Notes: generated by a model not told the origin, from the sequence alone. A stretch of 64,000 nt of DNA from Bacteroidetes bacterium UBA1941 (GCA_002336805.1 DDEZ01000013.1:9962-73961), one strand, 5' to 3'. Shown: positions 1 to 9,288, counted from the stretch's first letter. Translations and numbers: made by a program.

Positions 1-3000
1 GCCTTGTACACCTTGTGCTCCGGTCGGACCTTGTAAGCCTTGCGCTCCTGCTGCACCATCATTGCCAGTCGCACCTTGTATGCCTTGCAAGCCCTGTGCA
101 CCTGTTGGTCCTTGAATGCCCTGCAGACCTTGTGGTCCAGTAACGCCGTCCACTCCATTAGCGCCTGTCGGACCCGTGACACCATTAGTACCAGCAGGTC
201 CGGCTATACCTTGTATACCTTGTAGACCCTGCGGGCCTGTGGCACCGTCATTGCCAGTTATACCTTGTACGCCTTGCAAACCTTGCGGGCCTGTAGCACC
301 ATCGTTGCCTGTTACACCTTGAATGCCTTGCAAGCCCTGTGCACCTGTCGGTCCTTGAATACCTTGCAGACCTTGTAGCCCTGTAACTCCGTCCACTCCA
401 TTAGCGCCTGTCGGACCTGTGGAACCAGTGACACCATTAGTACCCGCAGGTCCGGCTATACCTTGTATGCCTTGGAGTCCTTGTGATCCAGTTGCTCCGT
501 CATTACCGGTCGGTCCTTGTATGCCTTGAGCGCCGGTGACACCTTGAATACCCTGCAGACCTTGTGGTCCAGTAACGCCGTCCACTCCATTAGCGCCTGT
601 CGGACCTGTCGGACCCGTGACACCATTAGTACCAGCAGGTCCGGCTATACCTTGTATGCCTTGTAGACCCTGCGGTCCTGTTGCTCCGTCGTTGCCTGCG
701 ATACCTTGGATCCCTTGTGCTCCAGTTACGCCTTGAATGCCTTGGATTCCTTGTGGTCCAGTGGTTCCGTCATTGCCTGTCACTCCTTGGGTACCTTGCG
801 GACCTTGTGCGCCTGTTACACCTTGAATGCCTTGGATTCCTTGTGGTCCTGTTGCTCCATCATTACCTGTGACACCTTGTATTCCTTGTGCACCTGTTGG
901 TCCAGCTACTCCTTGTAAACCTTGAGGACCAATTGATCCATCGTTGCCTGTTACACCTTGGATACCTTGTGGACCAGTTGCTCCATCATTGCCAGTCACT
1001 CCTTGGATACCTTGCGGACCTTGTGCGCCTGTTGCACCTTGAATGCCTTGTAGACCCTGCGGGCCTGTGGCACCGTCATTGCCAGTTATACCTTGTACGC
1101 CTTGCAAACCTTGCGGGCCTGTAGCACCATCATTGCCAGTCGCACCTTGTATGCCTTGCAAGCCCTGTGCACCTGTCGGTCCTTGAATACCTTGCAGACC
1201 TTGTAGCCCTGTAACTCCGTCCACTCCATTAGCGCCTGTCGGACCTGTGGAACCGGTGACACCATTAGTACCCGCAGGTCCGGCTATACCTTGTAGACCC
1301 TGCGGTCCTGTTGCTCCGTCGTTGCCTGCGATACCTTGGGTGCCTTGTGCTCCAGTTACCCCTTGAATGCCTTGGAGTCCTTGTGGTCCAGTTGTTCCGT
1401 CATTGCCTGTCACTCCTTGGGTACCTTGCGGACCTTGTGCGCCTGTTACACCTTGAATGCCTTGGATTCCCTGTGGTCCTGTTGCACCATCATTTCCTGT
1501 GGCGCCTTGTATGCCTTGTGCACCAGCTGGTCCAGCTACACCTTGTAAACCTTGCGGTCCTGTTGCACCATCATTGCCAGTCGCACCCTGTATACCTTGT
1601 GCGCCTGTTACACCTTGAATGCCTTGGATTCCTTGTGGTCCTGTCGCTCCATCATTGCCTACTGCGCCTTGTATGCCTTGTGCACCAGTTGGTCCGGCTA
1701 CACCTTGCAAACCCTGTGGTCCAGTCGCGCCATCGTTGCCAGTCACACCTTGAATGCCTTGGAGTCCTTGTGGTCCAGTTGCTCCGTCATTGCCTGTCAC
1801 TCCTTGGATACCTTGCGGACCTTGTGCGCCTGTTGCACCTTGAATGCCTTGTAGACCCTGCGGGCCTGTAGCACCGTCATTTCCTGTGACGCCTTGTACA
1901 CCTTGTGCTCCGGTCGGACCTTGTAAACCTTGCGGTCCTGTTGCGCCATCATTGCCAGTCGCACCCTGTATACCTTGTGCACCACTGACACCTTGAATAC
2001 CTTGCAAGCCCTGCGCACCTGTTGGTCCTTGAATGCCTTGGAGCCCTTGTGGTCCTGTTGCTCCATCATTACCTGTGAAACCTTGAACTCCTTGTGGGCC
2101 TGTAGCGCCATCGTTGCCAGTCACACCTTGAATGCCTTGGAGTCCTTGCGGTCCAGTTGCTCCGTCAATTCCGTTTATGCCTGCTGGTCCTTGTAATCCT
2201 GTAGCGCCGTCAATGCCATTAGAGCCCGTTGGTCCTTGCAGTCCTGTGGCGCCATCTATGCCATTAGCACCGGTCGGTCCTTGCAGGCCTTGCGGTCCAG
2301 TTGCGCCATCATTGCCAGTTGCACCTTGGGTGCCTTGAAGTCCTTGCGGGCCTGTAGCACCATCGTTGCCGTTTGTGCCTGCTAGTCCTTGCGGTCCAGT
2401 TGCGCCGTCAATGCCATTAGCGCCAGCCGGTCCTTGCGGACCTGTTGCACCATCTATACCATTAGCTCCTGTTGGTCCTTGTAAGCCTTGCGGTCCTGTT
2501 ACGCCGTCCATGCCATTAGCGCCAGCCGGTCCTTGTGGTCCAGTCGCACCATCGACGCCATTTGTACCCGCTGGTCCCTGCGGTCCTGTCACTCCATCGA
2601 CGCCATTAGTGCCTGCTGGCCCTTGTGGTCCAGTTGCACCGTCCATGCCGTTTGTACCTGCGGGACCTTGGGGCCCAGTAGCGCCATCGTTGCCGTTGGC
2701 ACCTGTTGGTCCTTGCAAGCCTTGCGGACCAGTTGCTCCATCAATACCATTTGCACCAGCTGGCCCTTGTGGTCCAGTTGCTCCATCGTTGCCGTTTGTG
2801 CCTGCTAGTCCTTGCGGTCCAGTTGCACCATCTATGCCGTTGGTACCTGCGGGTCCTTGTGAGCCTTGCGGTCCAGTTGCGCCATCTATGCCATTAGGAC
2901 CTGCTGCTCCTTGTGGTCCTGTTGCGCCGTCGTTGCCATTAGCACCGGTAGGTCCTTGCAAACCTTGCGGTCCTGTTACGCCGTCCATGCCATTAGCGCC

Positions 3001-4557
3001 AGCCGGTCCTTGTGGTCCTGTCGCACCATCGACGCCATTAGTGCCTGCTGGTCCTTGCGGTCCAGTTGCGCCATCTATTCCGTTCGTTCCTGCTGGTCCT
3101 TGTAATCCTTGCGGACCAGTTGCTCCGTCCATGCCGTTTACGCCTGTCACGCCTTGCAAACCTTGTGGTCCTGTCGCACCGTCTGCACCATTAGCGCCAG
3201 CTGGCCCTTGAAGACCCTGTGGTCCAGTTGCACCATCATTGCCAGTCGCACCTTGGATGCCTTGAAGTCCTTGCGGTCCTGTTGCTCCATCGTTGCCGTT
3301 TGTACCCGCTGGTCCTTGTATACCTTGTGGTCCAGTTGCTCCGTCCAGACCATTAGCGCCAGTCGGTCCCTGTTGTCCGGTAGCTCCATCTATACCGTTT
3401 GCACCTGGTGTTCCTTGTACTCCTTGCGGTCCAGTCGCACCATCGACGCCATTAGTACCTGCCGCTCCTTGTGGTCCCGTTGCACCGTCAATTCCGTTTG
3501 TGCCAGCTGGTCCTTGCGGACCAGTTGCTCCGTCCATGCCGTTTACGCCTGTCACGCCTTGCAAACCTTGTGGTCCTGTCGCACCGTCTATGCCGTTAGC
3601 TCCCGTCGGTCCTTGAAGACCCTGTGGTCCAGTTGCACCATCAATGCCGTTGGTACCTGCTGGTCCTTGTGGTCCGGTAACTCCGTCTACACCATTTGCG
3701 CCTGTTGCTCCTTGTAAACCTTGCGGTCCCGTAGCTCCATCGATGCCATTAGCTCCGGCCGGCCCTTGTAGGCCTTGTGGGCCAGTTGCGCCATCTATCC
3801 CATTAGTTCCTGCCACTCCTTGCGGTCCAGTAGCGCCGTCAATTCCATTTGTTCCTGATGGTCCTTGCGGTCCTGTAACCCCATCGATGCCATTAGCGCC
3901 AGCCGGCCCTTGTGGTCCTGTTGCACCATCGACGCCATTAGCACCTGTTAGTCCTTGTAAGCCTTGCGGTCCTGTAGCGCCGTCAATGCCATTAGCGCCA
4001 GCCGGTCCTTGTGGTCCAGTGCCCCCATCTATACCATTAGCTCCTGTTGTTCCTTGTAAGCCTTGTGGCCCTGTCGCGCCGTCAATGCCATTAGCACCAG
4101 TCGATCCTTGTAGGCCCTGTGGTCCAGTTGCACCATCAATACCATTTGTACCCGCTGGTCCTTGTGGTCCTTGTGGACCCGTCACACCATCGAGACCATT
4201 GGTACCTGCTGGTCCCTGTATACCTTGAGGTCCTGTAGTTCCGTCAATGCCATTTGTGCCTGTTGGTCCTGTTGGACCAGTAGGTCCCGTAGCGCCATCG
4301 TTTCCGTTAGCTCCGGTTGATCCGTTTATACCTGCCGCTCCTTGGGGGCCAGTTGCGCCATTTATCCCATTAGTACCCGCTGGTCCTTGCGGGCCTGTAG
4401 CTCCGTCCACACCATTAGCTCCTGTTGCCCCTTGCAGACCTTGTGCTCCTGTTGCTCCGTCAATACCATTTGCTCCTGTTACTCCTTGGATACCTTGTGG
4501 TCCTGTGGCACCCGTATTGCCTGTCACCCCCTGCGGCCCGGTCACCCCGCTACTGCC
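1..4557 (-). repeat. Collagen Gly-X-Y coding repeat tract
   Basis: This is a 9-bp-periodic tract grouped into larger units of about 36-54 bp. Two flavours are visible. From base 4557 down to about 2170 the unit is mostly G-A-N-G-I-D-G-A-T followed by GPQ triplets. From about 2160 to 1 it is G-N-D-G-A-T-G-P-Q followed by GIQ, GLQ and GVT triplets. The change falls near 2100-2340. The frame is kept throughout; no frameshift was seen. Confidence 0.9.
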
Positions 4558-4842
4558 TGCTGCGATATCGCAGAGGCTCTGCCAGCGGGTACCGTTATAG
4601 TAGTAAAAGCAATTGTAGGACAGGTCATATACCAGCAGGCCACGCGCAGGGGTAGCGATGGCCCTACGGGTGATGGAGTCCATGCGCGGTACCAATACAC
4701 CTTTGTCAGGGCTGGTGATGTCGAGTATGGAGCTGGGATCAGGATTGGGTGTGCCGATACCGACATTGCGTACCTGTGCCTTACCATCGGTATATATTAA
4801 AATCAGTCCGATGAGTAAAAGGGTGGTATATAAATGCTTCAT
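1..4842 (-). CDS. Giant collagen-like secreted protein (partial, C-terminus beyond left edge)
   Basis: The minus-strand frame starts at ATG 4842-4840 and stays open to base 1, giving at least 1614 residues. Residues 1-23 or so form a signal peptide (MKHLYTTLLLIGLILIYTDG, then KAQ). A head of about 70 residues follows, with the VGIGTPNPDPSSILDI and GVLVPRMDS motifs seen at the start of many Bacteroidota surface proteins. From residue 96 (base 4557) onward every third residue is glycine, about 506 Gly-X-Y triplets, mostly GPQ, GAT, GIQ, GAN, GID, GND and GVT. This predicts a long collagen triple helix outside the cell. Threonine, glutamine and asparagine replace most of the proline of animal collagen. 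The stop codon and any T9SS sorting domain lie outside the window, so the anchoring mode is unknown. A consensus promoter lies just upstream. Apparent plus-strand ORFs here, rich in Pro/Cys/Ala, are antisense shadows. Confidence 0.93.
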   Translation of the reverse strand, partial: MKHLYTTLLLIGLILIYTDGKAQVRNVGIGTPNPDPSSILDITSPDKGVLVPRMDSITRRAIATPARGLLVYDLSYNCFYYYNGTRWQSLCDIAAGSSGVTGPQGVTGNTGATGPQGIQGVTGANGIDGATGAQGLQGATGANGVDGATGPQGPAGTNGINGATGPQGAAGINGSTGANGNDGATGPTGPTGPTGTNGIDGTTGPQGIQGPAGTNGLDGVTGPQGPQGPAGTNGIDGATGPQGLQGSTGANGIDGATGPQGLQGTTGANGIDGGTGPQGPAGANGIDGATGPQGLQGLTGANGVDGATGPQGPAGANGIDGVTGPQGPSGTNGIDGATGPQGVAGTNGIDGATGPQGLQGPAGANGIDGATGPQGLQGATGANGVDGVTGPQGPAGTNGIDGATGPQGLQGPTGANGIDGATGPQGLQGVTGVNGMDGATGPQGPAGTNGIDGATGPQGAAGTNGVDGATGPQGVQGTPGANGIDGATGQQGPTGANGLDGATGPQGIQGPAGTNGNDGATGPQGLQGIQGATGNDGATGPQGLQGPAGANGADGATGPQGLQGVTGVNGMDGATGPQGLQGPAGTNGIDGATGPQGPAGTNGVDGATGPQGPAGANGMDGVTGPQGLQGPTGANGNDGATGPQGAAGPNGIDGATGPQGSQGPAGTNGIDGATGPQGLAGTNGNDGATGPQGPAGANGIDGATGPQGLQGPTGANGNDGATGPQGPAGTNGMDGATGPQGPAGTNGVDGVTGPQGPAGTNGVDGATGPQGPAGANGMDGVTGPQGLQGPTGANGIDGATGPQGPAGANGIDGATGPQGLAGTNGNDGATGPQGLQGTQGATGNDGATGPQGLQGPTGANGIDGATGLQGPTGSNGIDGATGLQGPAGINGIDGATGPQGLQGIQGVTGNDGATGPQGVQGFTGNDGATGPQGLQGIQGPTGAQGLQGIQGVSGAQGIQGATGNDGATGPQGLQGPTGAQGVQGVTGNDGATGPQGLQGIQGATGAQGPQGIQGVTGNDGATGPQGLQGIQGVTGNDGATGPQGLQGVAGPTGAQGIQGAVGNDGATGPQGIQGIQGVTGAQGIQGATGNDGATGPQGLQGVAGPAGAQGIQGATGNDGATGPQGIQGIQGVTGAQGPQGTQGVTGNDGTTGPQGLQGIQGVTGAQGTQGIAGNDGATGPQGLQGIAGPAGTNGVTGSTGPTGANGVDGVTGLQGLQGIQGPTGAQGLQGIQGATGNDGATGPQGLQGVQGITGNDGATGPQGLQGIQGATGAQGPQGIQGVTGNDGATGPQGIQGVTGNDGSIGPQGLQGVAGPTGAQGIQGVTGNDGATGPQGIQGIQGVTGAQGPQGTQGVTGNDGTTGPQGIQGIQGVTGAQGIQGIAGNDGATGPQGLQGIQGIAGPAGTNGVTGPTGPTGANGVDGVTGPQGLQGIQGVTGAQGIQGPTGNDGATGSQGLQGIQGIAGPAGTNGVTGSTGPTGANGVDGVTGLQGLQGIQGPTGAQGLQGIQGVTGNDGATGPQGLQGVQGITGNDGATGPQGLQGIQGIAGPAGTNGVTGPTGANGVDGVTGPQGLQGIQGPTGAQGLQGIQGATGNDGAAGAQGLQGPTGAQGVQG
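120..1500 (-). repeat. Long near-identical internal duplications within the collagen tract
   Basis: Blocks far longer than the basic unit recur almost unchanged. The block starting at 220 is found again at 1048, and the block at 661 again at 1291. The segment coding for the GPTGANGVDGVTG portion recurs near 130, 370, 555 and 1200. The start of the window (1-75) matches 1891-1965. Copies differ by scattered single bases and by gain or loss of whole triplet groups. This fits recent recombination or slippage in multiples of 9 bp. Confidence 0.8.
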
Positions 4843-4859
4843 AAAGGGTGAGTTCTACT

Positions 4860-4890
4860 CAAATCTACCGAATTTGTTAATATAAACAAA
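4860..4890 (-). promoter_or_regulatory. Bacteroidota-type promoter of the collagen-like gene
   Basis: Read on the minus strand, TTTG (4890-4887), a 19-base spacer and TAGATTTG (4867-4860) match the Bacteroidota consensus TTTG-N19-TAnnTTTG. The expected start of transcription is about 10 bases before the ATG at 4842, so the leader is very short. Confidence 0.8.
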
Positions 4891-4945
4891 TAGGTCTTTG
4901 TAGTCTACTAAAGCAGACAAAATGAGTAGAAAACTGAGAGATATA

Positions 4946-7129
4946 TTAGACCCGGCCTGCTATGACGGCGCTGACTACCAGGCGTATATCGCCATAGCTG
5001 ATGTCCTCTCCGGCGGCCTCTTTGATATTGCGGAGGGAGAGGTAGCCGTGCTGTTCTATGAGGGGTAGGAGCAGGTCTATCTTATGCGCAGGTACCAGCT
5101 CCTCTACCTTGAGCTCGCCGCTCTCTATGTGCTGGGCCAGGTGTGTCTCTATAGTGGTGAGGGAGAGTGCACGCTGCACAGCAATCTCCTGTAGTGAGAG
5201 CCCCTGGCGGTAGAGCTCGTATGTCACATCGCTGGTGCGCCTCTTGCCACCGTCAGGTAGGCTCGCAGGTTTGCCGGCTTTGCGCTCGCGCTTCTGTGGT
5301 TTGTGATGTATCCGGCTGCTGAGTTTCCGCTCTGCGGTATAGCTGCGTATCACCTCCAGGAAGTGGCTGCCATAGCGGTCCACCTTCACATCACCAAAGC
5401 CACTGATGCGCCGCAGCTCATCCAGTGTCTGCGGCAGGTAGGCGGCCATCTCTATCAGCGTGGCATCACCGAGGATCACATAGGCAGGCACGTTGCTGCT
5501 ATCTGCTATGGTCTTGCGGAGGGTCTTCAGGCGGTCGTAGAGGTCGCGCTCATAGCTGGCCTCGGCAGAGGTTTTCGGCGCAGCCGGTGCGGCCTGTACC
5601 GTTTTGGTCTTGACCAGCTGTACGGTGGTGCGGCCCTTCAGCACGTCTTCACTCTTGTCAGTGAGGCGCAGCTTGGGAAACTCGTCCTCGGTCTGCATCA
5701 GGTAGCCGCGCGCTATCAAGTCGCGCATATACATCTGCCAGTCCTCACGGGAGATGTCAGCGCCCACGCCATATGTCTTCAGCTCCTTGTGCTCGCCGCG
5801 CATCTTTTCTGATTGAGAGCCACGGAGGAAGTCTATCGTATAGTTGATGCCGAAGCTCTGGCCCAGCCGCGAGACAGCGGAGAGCGCCTTCTGCGCGATC
5901 ACCGTACCGTCTATCATGTCAAACTTGCTGAGGCAGACATCACAGTTGCCGCAATAGTCCGGTGCCTGCTCGTCAAAGTAGTTCAGCAGGTATTTGCGCC
6001 GGCAGGTGGTGAGCTGTCCGTAGCGGGCCATCTGGTCCAGCTTGCGCGTCAGCACTTTGGTCTGCTCCGGATTGTCTGCTATCAGCACGAAGTTCTTCAT
6101 CTTGATCACATCTGCCATGCTGAAGTAGAGCATGGCCTCACTGCTCAGCCCATCGCGGCCTGCGCGGCCGGTCTCCTGATAGTAGCCTTCCAGATTCTTA
6201 GGCAGGTCGGCGTGTACTACAAATCGCACGTTGGGTTTGTCTATACCCATACCAAAGGCGATGGTAGCGACTACGATCTTGACCTCATCTCTGATGAATA
6301 GCTCCTGCGTTTTCTCGCGCAGGTTGCGCTCCATACCTGCATGATAGGCGCGTGCGCTGAAGCCATCTTCTGCCAGGTCCTTGGCCAGCATCTCGGTGCC
6401 ATTGCGCGAGAGGCAGTAGATGATGCCGCTCTGGTCCGGACGGTCACGCAGGTACTCTACGAGGCGGGGGTAAAAGTTCTTCTTCGGTTCTACATCATAG
6501 CGGATATTGGCACGGTTGAAACTGGATAGGAATACAGCGGGCGCTTGCAGCGAAAGCTTCTCGAGTATATCCTTGCGCACCAGCTTGTCTGCAGTGGCGG
6601 TGAGGGCTACCACAGGCACTTTGGGGAATACTTGCTTTAGCCGCGCCAGCTGCATGTACTCCGGGCGGAAATCATGACCCCAGCTCGATATGCAGTGGGC
6701 CTCATCTATGGCAAAGAGAGAGACCTGTATCTCTTTCAGGAATGAAAGGAAACCGTCACCCTGCTGTATCAATCGCTCGGGCGCTACATAGAGCAGCTTG
6801 AGCTGGCCGGACTGTGCTTTGCGCATCACGCTATTCTGCTCGCTCAGGCTGAGGGAGCTATTGAGATAGGCCGCAGAGATGCCGTTTGCCCGTAGGGCAT
6901 CTACCTGGTCTTTCATCAGGGAGATGAGTGGCGAGACCACTACCGTGAGCCCGTCAAAAAGCAGTGCGGGTATCTGGTAGCAGAGCGATTTGCCACCGCC
7001 TGTGGGCATGAGTATCAGGCAGTCGCCACCGCCCAGTATGTGCTGTATGGCGTACTGCTGCTCCAGGCGGAAGGCATCGTAGCCAAATTTGTGCTGTAGT
7101 ACCCCGAGGGCATCCTGTATAGTGGCCAT
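4946..7129 (-). CDS. recQ: ATP-dependent DNA helicase RecQ
   Basis: A 727-residue 3'-5' DNA helicase for recombination and replication-fork repair. The N-terminal motif 0 (YDAFRLEQQYAIQ, about residues 17-29) and Walker A TGGGKS (43-48) are followed by the DEAH box in FAIDEAHCISSWGHDFRPEY. The C-terminal helicase half holds the FGMGIDKPNVRFV and QETGRAGRDG motifs. Next come the RecQ-C zinc cysteines (CRRKYLLNYFDE, then CGNCDVC) and an HRDC domain (about 530-610). A helix-turn-helix tail of the HTH_40 type (about 640-727) is common in Bacteroidota RecQ. Length and domain order are normal. It lies upstream of, and in the same direction as, the collagen-like gene, but that gene has its own promoter. 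Confidence 0.97.
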   Translation of the reverse strand: MATIQDALGVLQHKFGYDAFRLEQQYAIQHILGGGDCLILMPTGGGKSLCYQIPALLFDGLTVVVSPLISLMKDQVDALRANGISAAYLNSSLSLSEQNSVMRKAQSGQLKLLYVAPERLIQQGDGFLSFLKEIQVSLFAIDEAHCISSWGHDFRPEYMQLARLKQVFPKVPVVALTATADKLVRKDILEKLSLQAPAVFLSSFNRANIRYDVEPKKNFYPRLVEYLRDRPDQSGIIYCLSRNGTEMLAKDLAEDGFSARAYHAGMERNLREKTQELFIRDEVKIVVATIAFGMGIDKPNVRFVVHADLPKNLEGYYQETGRAGRDGLSSEAMLYFSMADVIKMKNFVLIADNPEQTKVLTRKLDQMARYGQLTTCRRKYLLNYFDEQAPDYCGNCDVCLSKFDMIDGTVIAQKALSAVSRLGQSFGINYTIDFLRGSQSEKMRGEHKELKTYGVGADISREDWQMYMRDLIARGYLMQTEDEFPKLRLTDKSEDVLKGRTTVQLVKTKTVQAAPAAPKTSAEASYERDLYDRLKTLRKTIADSSNVPAYVILGDATLIEMAAYLPQTLDELRRISGFGDVKVDRYGSHFLEVIRSYTAERKLSSRIHHKPQKRERKAGKPASLPDGGKRRTSDVTYELYRQGLSLQEIAVQRALSLTTIETHLAQHIESGELKVEELVPAHKIDLLLPLIEQHGYLSLRNIKEAAGEDISYGDIRLVVSAVIAGRV

Positions 7130-7212
7130 AGGCTAAAAAGTAAAGCGAACAAGATACGCAAAGGATGAAGCACGGCCACGATAAGTTATTCAGAATGGCA
7201 GCAGGTGGGTAT

Positions 7213-7238
7213 AAAAAAAGCCCGGCTGCTGCCAGGCT
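7213..7238 (-). terminator. Intrinsic terminator after tRNA-Arg
   Basis: On the minus strand an imperfect hairpin (AGCCTGGC / GCCGGGCT) is followed by a run of seven T, ten bases beyond the tRNA 3' end. Confidence 0.7.
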
Positions 7239-7247
7239 GTGAAGATG

Positions 7248-7319
7248 TAGCCACGTTAGGAATCGAACCTAAATCCAGGGCTCCGGAAACCCTTATACTA
7301 TCCATTGTACTACGTGGCC
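7248..7319 (-). tRNA. tRNA-Arg (anticodon CCG)
   Basis: A 72-nt cloverleaf on the minus strand. The acceptor GGCCACG pairs with CGTGGCT (G-U at 1-72). U8 A9 are present. The D stem is GTAC/GTAT. The anticodon stem is AGGGT/GCCCT with loop TTCCGGA (anticodon CCG). The T stem is TTAGG/CCTAA with loop TTCGATT. No CCA is encoded. It reads CGG codons. Confidence 0.93.
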
Positions 7320-7351
7320 ATACCGGAGGTCATCGCTGATCTGCGGAGGGC

Positions 7352-7380
7352 CAAAAGTACAGGTTTTTCGGGCATCTCAA
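7352..7380 (-). promoter_or_regulatory. Promoter of tRNA-Arg
   Basis: On the minus strand TTG (within TTTTG, 7380-7378), an 18-base spacer and TACTTTTG (7359-7352) fit the Bacteroidota promoter. It sits 33 bases before the tRNA 5' end. Confidence 0.75.
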
Positions 7381-7435
7381 AAGGTCTCCGGCGTATTTGC
7401 TGCTAAATCTCTAATTTGCCAGCACGATACCAGAC

Positions 7436-8422
7436 ATGATCCGCACTACAGCATATCCCCGCGCCGCCCTCATAGGCAATCCGTCTGACGGCTACTTTGG
7501 CCGTACCATTGCTTTTGTCTTTCGCGACTTCTCGGCGCAGGTAGAGCTACTGCCATCAGACCACCTGCACATCGTACCGTGCGATAGAGAGCGGCTGCAG
7601 TTTTCTAGTATGCATCACCTCTCAGAGGAGGTCAGTAATAATGGCTACTATGGAGGTGTGCGCCTGGTGAAAGCTGCCATCAAAGTCTTTACACACTATG
7701 CCACTCAGCATGCTATAGATACCTCGGCCAACTTCCGCATCAGCTATGAGTCTGATATACCGGGTCGCCTGGGGCTGGCAGGCTCCAGCGCTATAGTGAC
7801 AGCTGTGATGAAAGCGCTGATGGAGTTTTATAAAACTGACATACCAAAACCGATCCTGGCCAATCTGATCCTCTCTGCGGAGAAGGATGAGCTCAAGATA
7901 GGTGCCGGGCTGCAAGACCGCGTGGCGCAGGTATATGGCACGCCGGTGTATATGGACTTTGACAAAAAGCTGATGGACGAGAGGGGCTATGGTGAGTACA
8001 TACCATTTGACAAAGGCCTGCTGCCGCCCATCTACCTGGCCTACCGCACCAATCTGTCTGAGGGCTCAGAGGTGACGCACAATGACCTGGCGCGGCGCTA
8101 TGCAGCGGGTGATGCTGATGTGCTGGCGGCTATGGAGCAGTGGAAGGCGCTGACCAGCGCATTCTGGCAGCTTATCTCTGCAGGAGATAAAAATGTAGCA
8201 GACCTGATCAATGCCAACTATGACCTGCGCGCCAGCCTGATACCTATCAGCGCGGGCAATAAGCAACTGATAGAGGTGGCCCGCAGCACAGGCGCCAGCG
8301 CCAAGTTCACCGGGTCAGGGGGAGCCATCATAGGGACGTATACAGATGAGAATATGTTGACCGCACTACGGGCAGCCATGCAGGGCATAGGTGCCGAAGT
8401 GCTCATACCAGATATAGCATAA
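7436..8422 (+). CDS. GHMP kinase, glucuronokinase-like
   Basis: A 328-residue sugar kinase. It carries the stretches I recall from plant glucuronokinase (EC 2.7.1.43) in the same order: GNPSDGYFGRTIAF (residues 14-27), NGYYGGVRLVKAAIKVF, the GHMP ATP-binding loop LGLAGSSAIVTA (about 111-122), AGLQDRVAQVYG, and C-terminal SAKFTGSGGAI (about 288-298). That enzyme makes glucuronate 1-phosphate from D-glucuronate and ATP. The stop codon shares a base with the ATG of galU, so the two are translationally coupled. A hexuronate-type transporter converges on the pair. I infer that the kinase feeds a UDP-uronate synthesis route. Galacturonokinase or another anomeric sugar kinase remains possible. No canonical promoter is evident in the 55 bases upstream. 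Confidence 0.85.
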   Translation: MIRTTAYPRAALIGNPSDGYFGRTIAFVFRDFSAQVELLPSDHLHIVPCDRERLQFSSMHHLSEEVSNNGYYGGVRLVKAAIKVFTHYATQHAIDTSANFRISYESDIPGRLGLAGSSAIVTAVMKALMEFYKTDIPKPILANLILSAEKDELKIGAGLQDRVAQVYGTPVYMDFDKKLMDERGYGEYIPFDKGLLPPIYLAYRTNLSEGSEVTHNDLARRYAAGDADVLAAMEQWKALTSAFWQLISAGDKNVADLINANYDLRASLIPISAGNKQLIEVARSTGASAKFTGSGGAIIGTYTDENMLTALRAAMQGIGAEVLIPDIA

Positions 8423-9288
8423 TGCAGCAAGCAGTGAGAAAAGCGGTGATACCCGCAGCAGGATTTGGCACCCGCCTGCTACCAGCCACCAAGGCGCAGC
8501 CCAAGGAGATGCTGGTAGTGGTAGACAAGCCAGTGATACAATACGTAGTGGAAGAAGCCGTGCAGTCAGGTATCACAGATATACTCATCATCATCTCGGA
8601 GGGTAAGGAGGTACTGAAAGACCACTTCGCCGAGGATGAGCACCTGGAGCAGCTACTCGCTGCAAAGAAGAAGACAGCAGAGCTGAAAGAAGTACAAGCC
8701 CTGCACCAGATGGCAAACATCACCTACACCTATCAGGCAGAGCAGAAGGGCCTCGGCGATGCGGTACTGTGTGCAGAGGAGTTTGTAGCAGGCGAGCCGT
8801 TTGCGCTGCTGCTCGGAGATACGATCGTAGAATCTGCGGAACCGCTCACAGGTACGCTGGCCAGAGACTATGCAGAGCGGCATGACTCCGTAGTAGCGCT
8901 ACAGCGCGTGCCTATGGCGGTGGCGCACAGGTATGGCGTATTTGTAGGAGAGGAGGTTTCCAGCAAACTCTATAAAGCGCAGCGCCTCGTAGAGAAACCA
9001 CCGCAGGGCAATATCCCTTCTGATATGGTATTTGCCGGGCGGTATATACTCACGCCGGAGATCTTTGATGCGCTGCGCCGCACACCGCCGGGTGTGAATG
9101 ATGAGATACAACTCACAGATGCCATGAAACTCCTGATGGAGCAGCGCGCTATGTATGGTCGCCTCTTTGACGGTGTGCGCCATGACGTGGGCAATAAGCT
9201 CGACTTTATCAAGACAAATATCACCCTCGGCCTGCAGCGCGGGGATATCGGTGCGGAGCTACGCGAGTGGCTGAAGGGACTAAGCTGA
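8422..9288 (+). CDS. galU: UTP--sugar-1-phosphate uridylyltransferase (GalU family)
   Basis: A 288-residue cytosolic nucleotidyltransferase. The nucleotide-binding motif AAGFGTRLLPATKAQPKEML (residues 11-30) and DKPVIQYVVEEA are diagnostic. GLGDAVLCA, the LLGDTIV metal site, VEKPPQGNIPSDM and the final HDVGNK all match GalU. The family makes UDP-glucose from UTP and glucose 1-phosphate. Here the ATG overlaps the stop of the glucuronokinase-like gene, so use of glucuronate 1-phosphate is a plausible added or main role (inference). The 3' end overlaps the convergent MFS gene by 9 bases. Confidence 0.95.
   Translation: MQQAVRKAVIPAAGFGTRLLPATKAQPKEMLVVVDKPVIQYVVEEAVQSGITDILIIISEGKEVLKDHFAEDEHLEQLLAAKKKTAELKEVQALHQMANITYTYQAEQKGLGDAVLCAEEFVAGEPFALLLGDTIVESAEPLTGTLARDYAERHDSVVALQRVPMAVAHRYGVFVGEEVSSKLYKAQRLVEKPPQGNIPSDMVFAGRYILTPEIFDALRRTPPGVNDEIQLTDAMKLLMEQRAMYGRLFDGVRHDVGNKLDFIKTNITLGLQRGDIGAELREWLKGLS

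Noticed and set aside
1..4557. Regular repeats that could suggest a CRISPR array
   Set aside because: The period is 9 bp, there are no unique spacers, and the unit codes in frame for collagen triplets.
116..4600. Many plus-strand ORFs rich in Pro, Cys, Val and Ala, such as 2366-3211 and 3644-4228
   Set aside because: They are the antisense reading of the Gly-X-Y repeat. The minus strand has one continuous frame with signal peptide and promoter.
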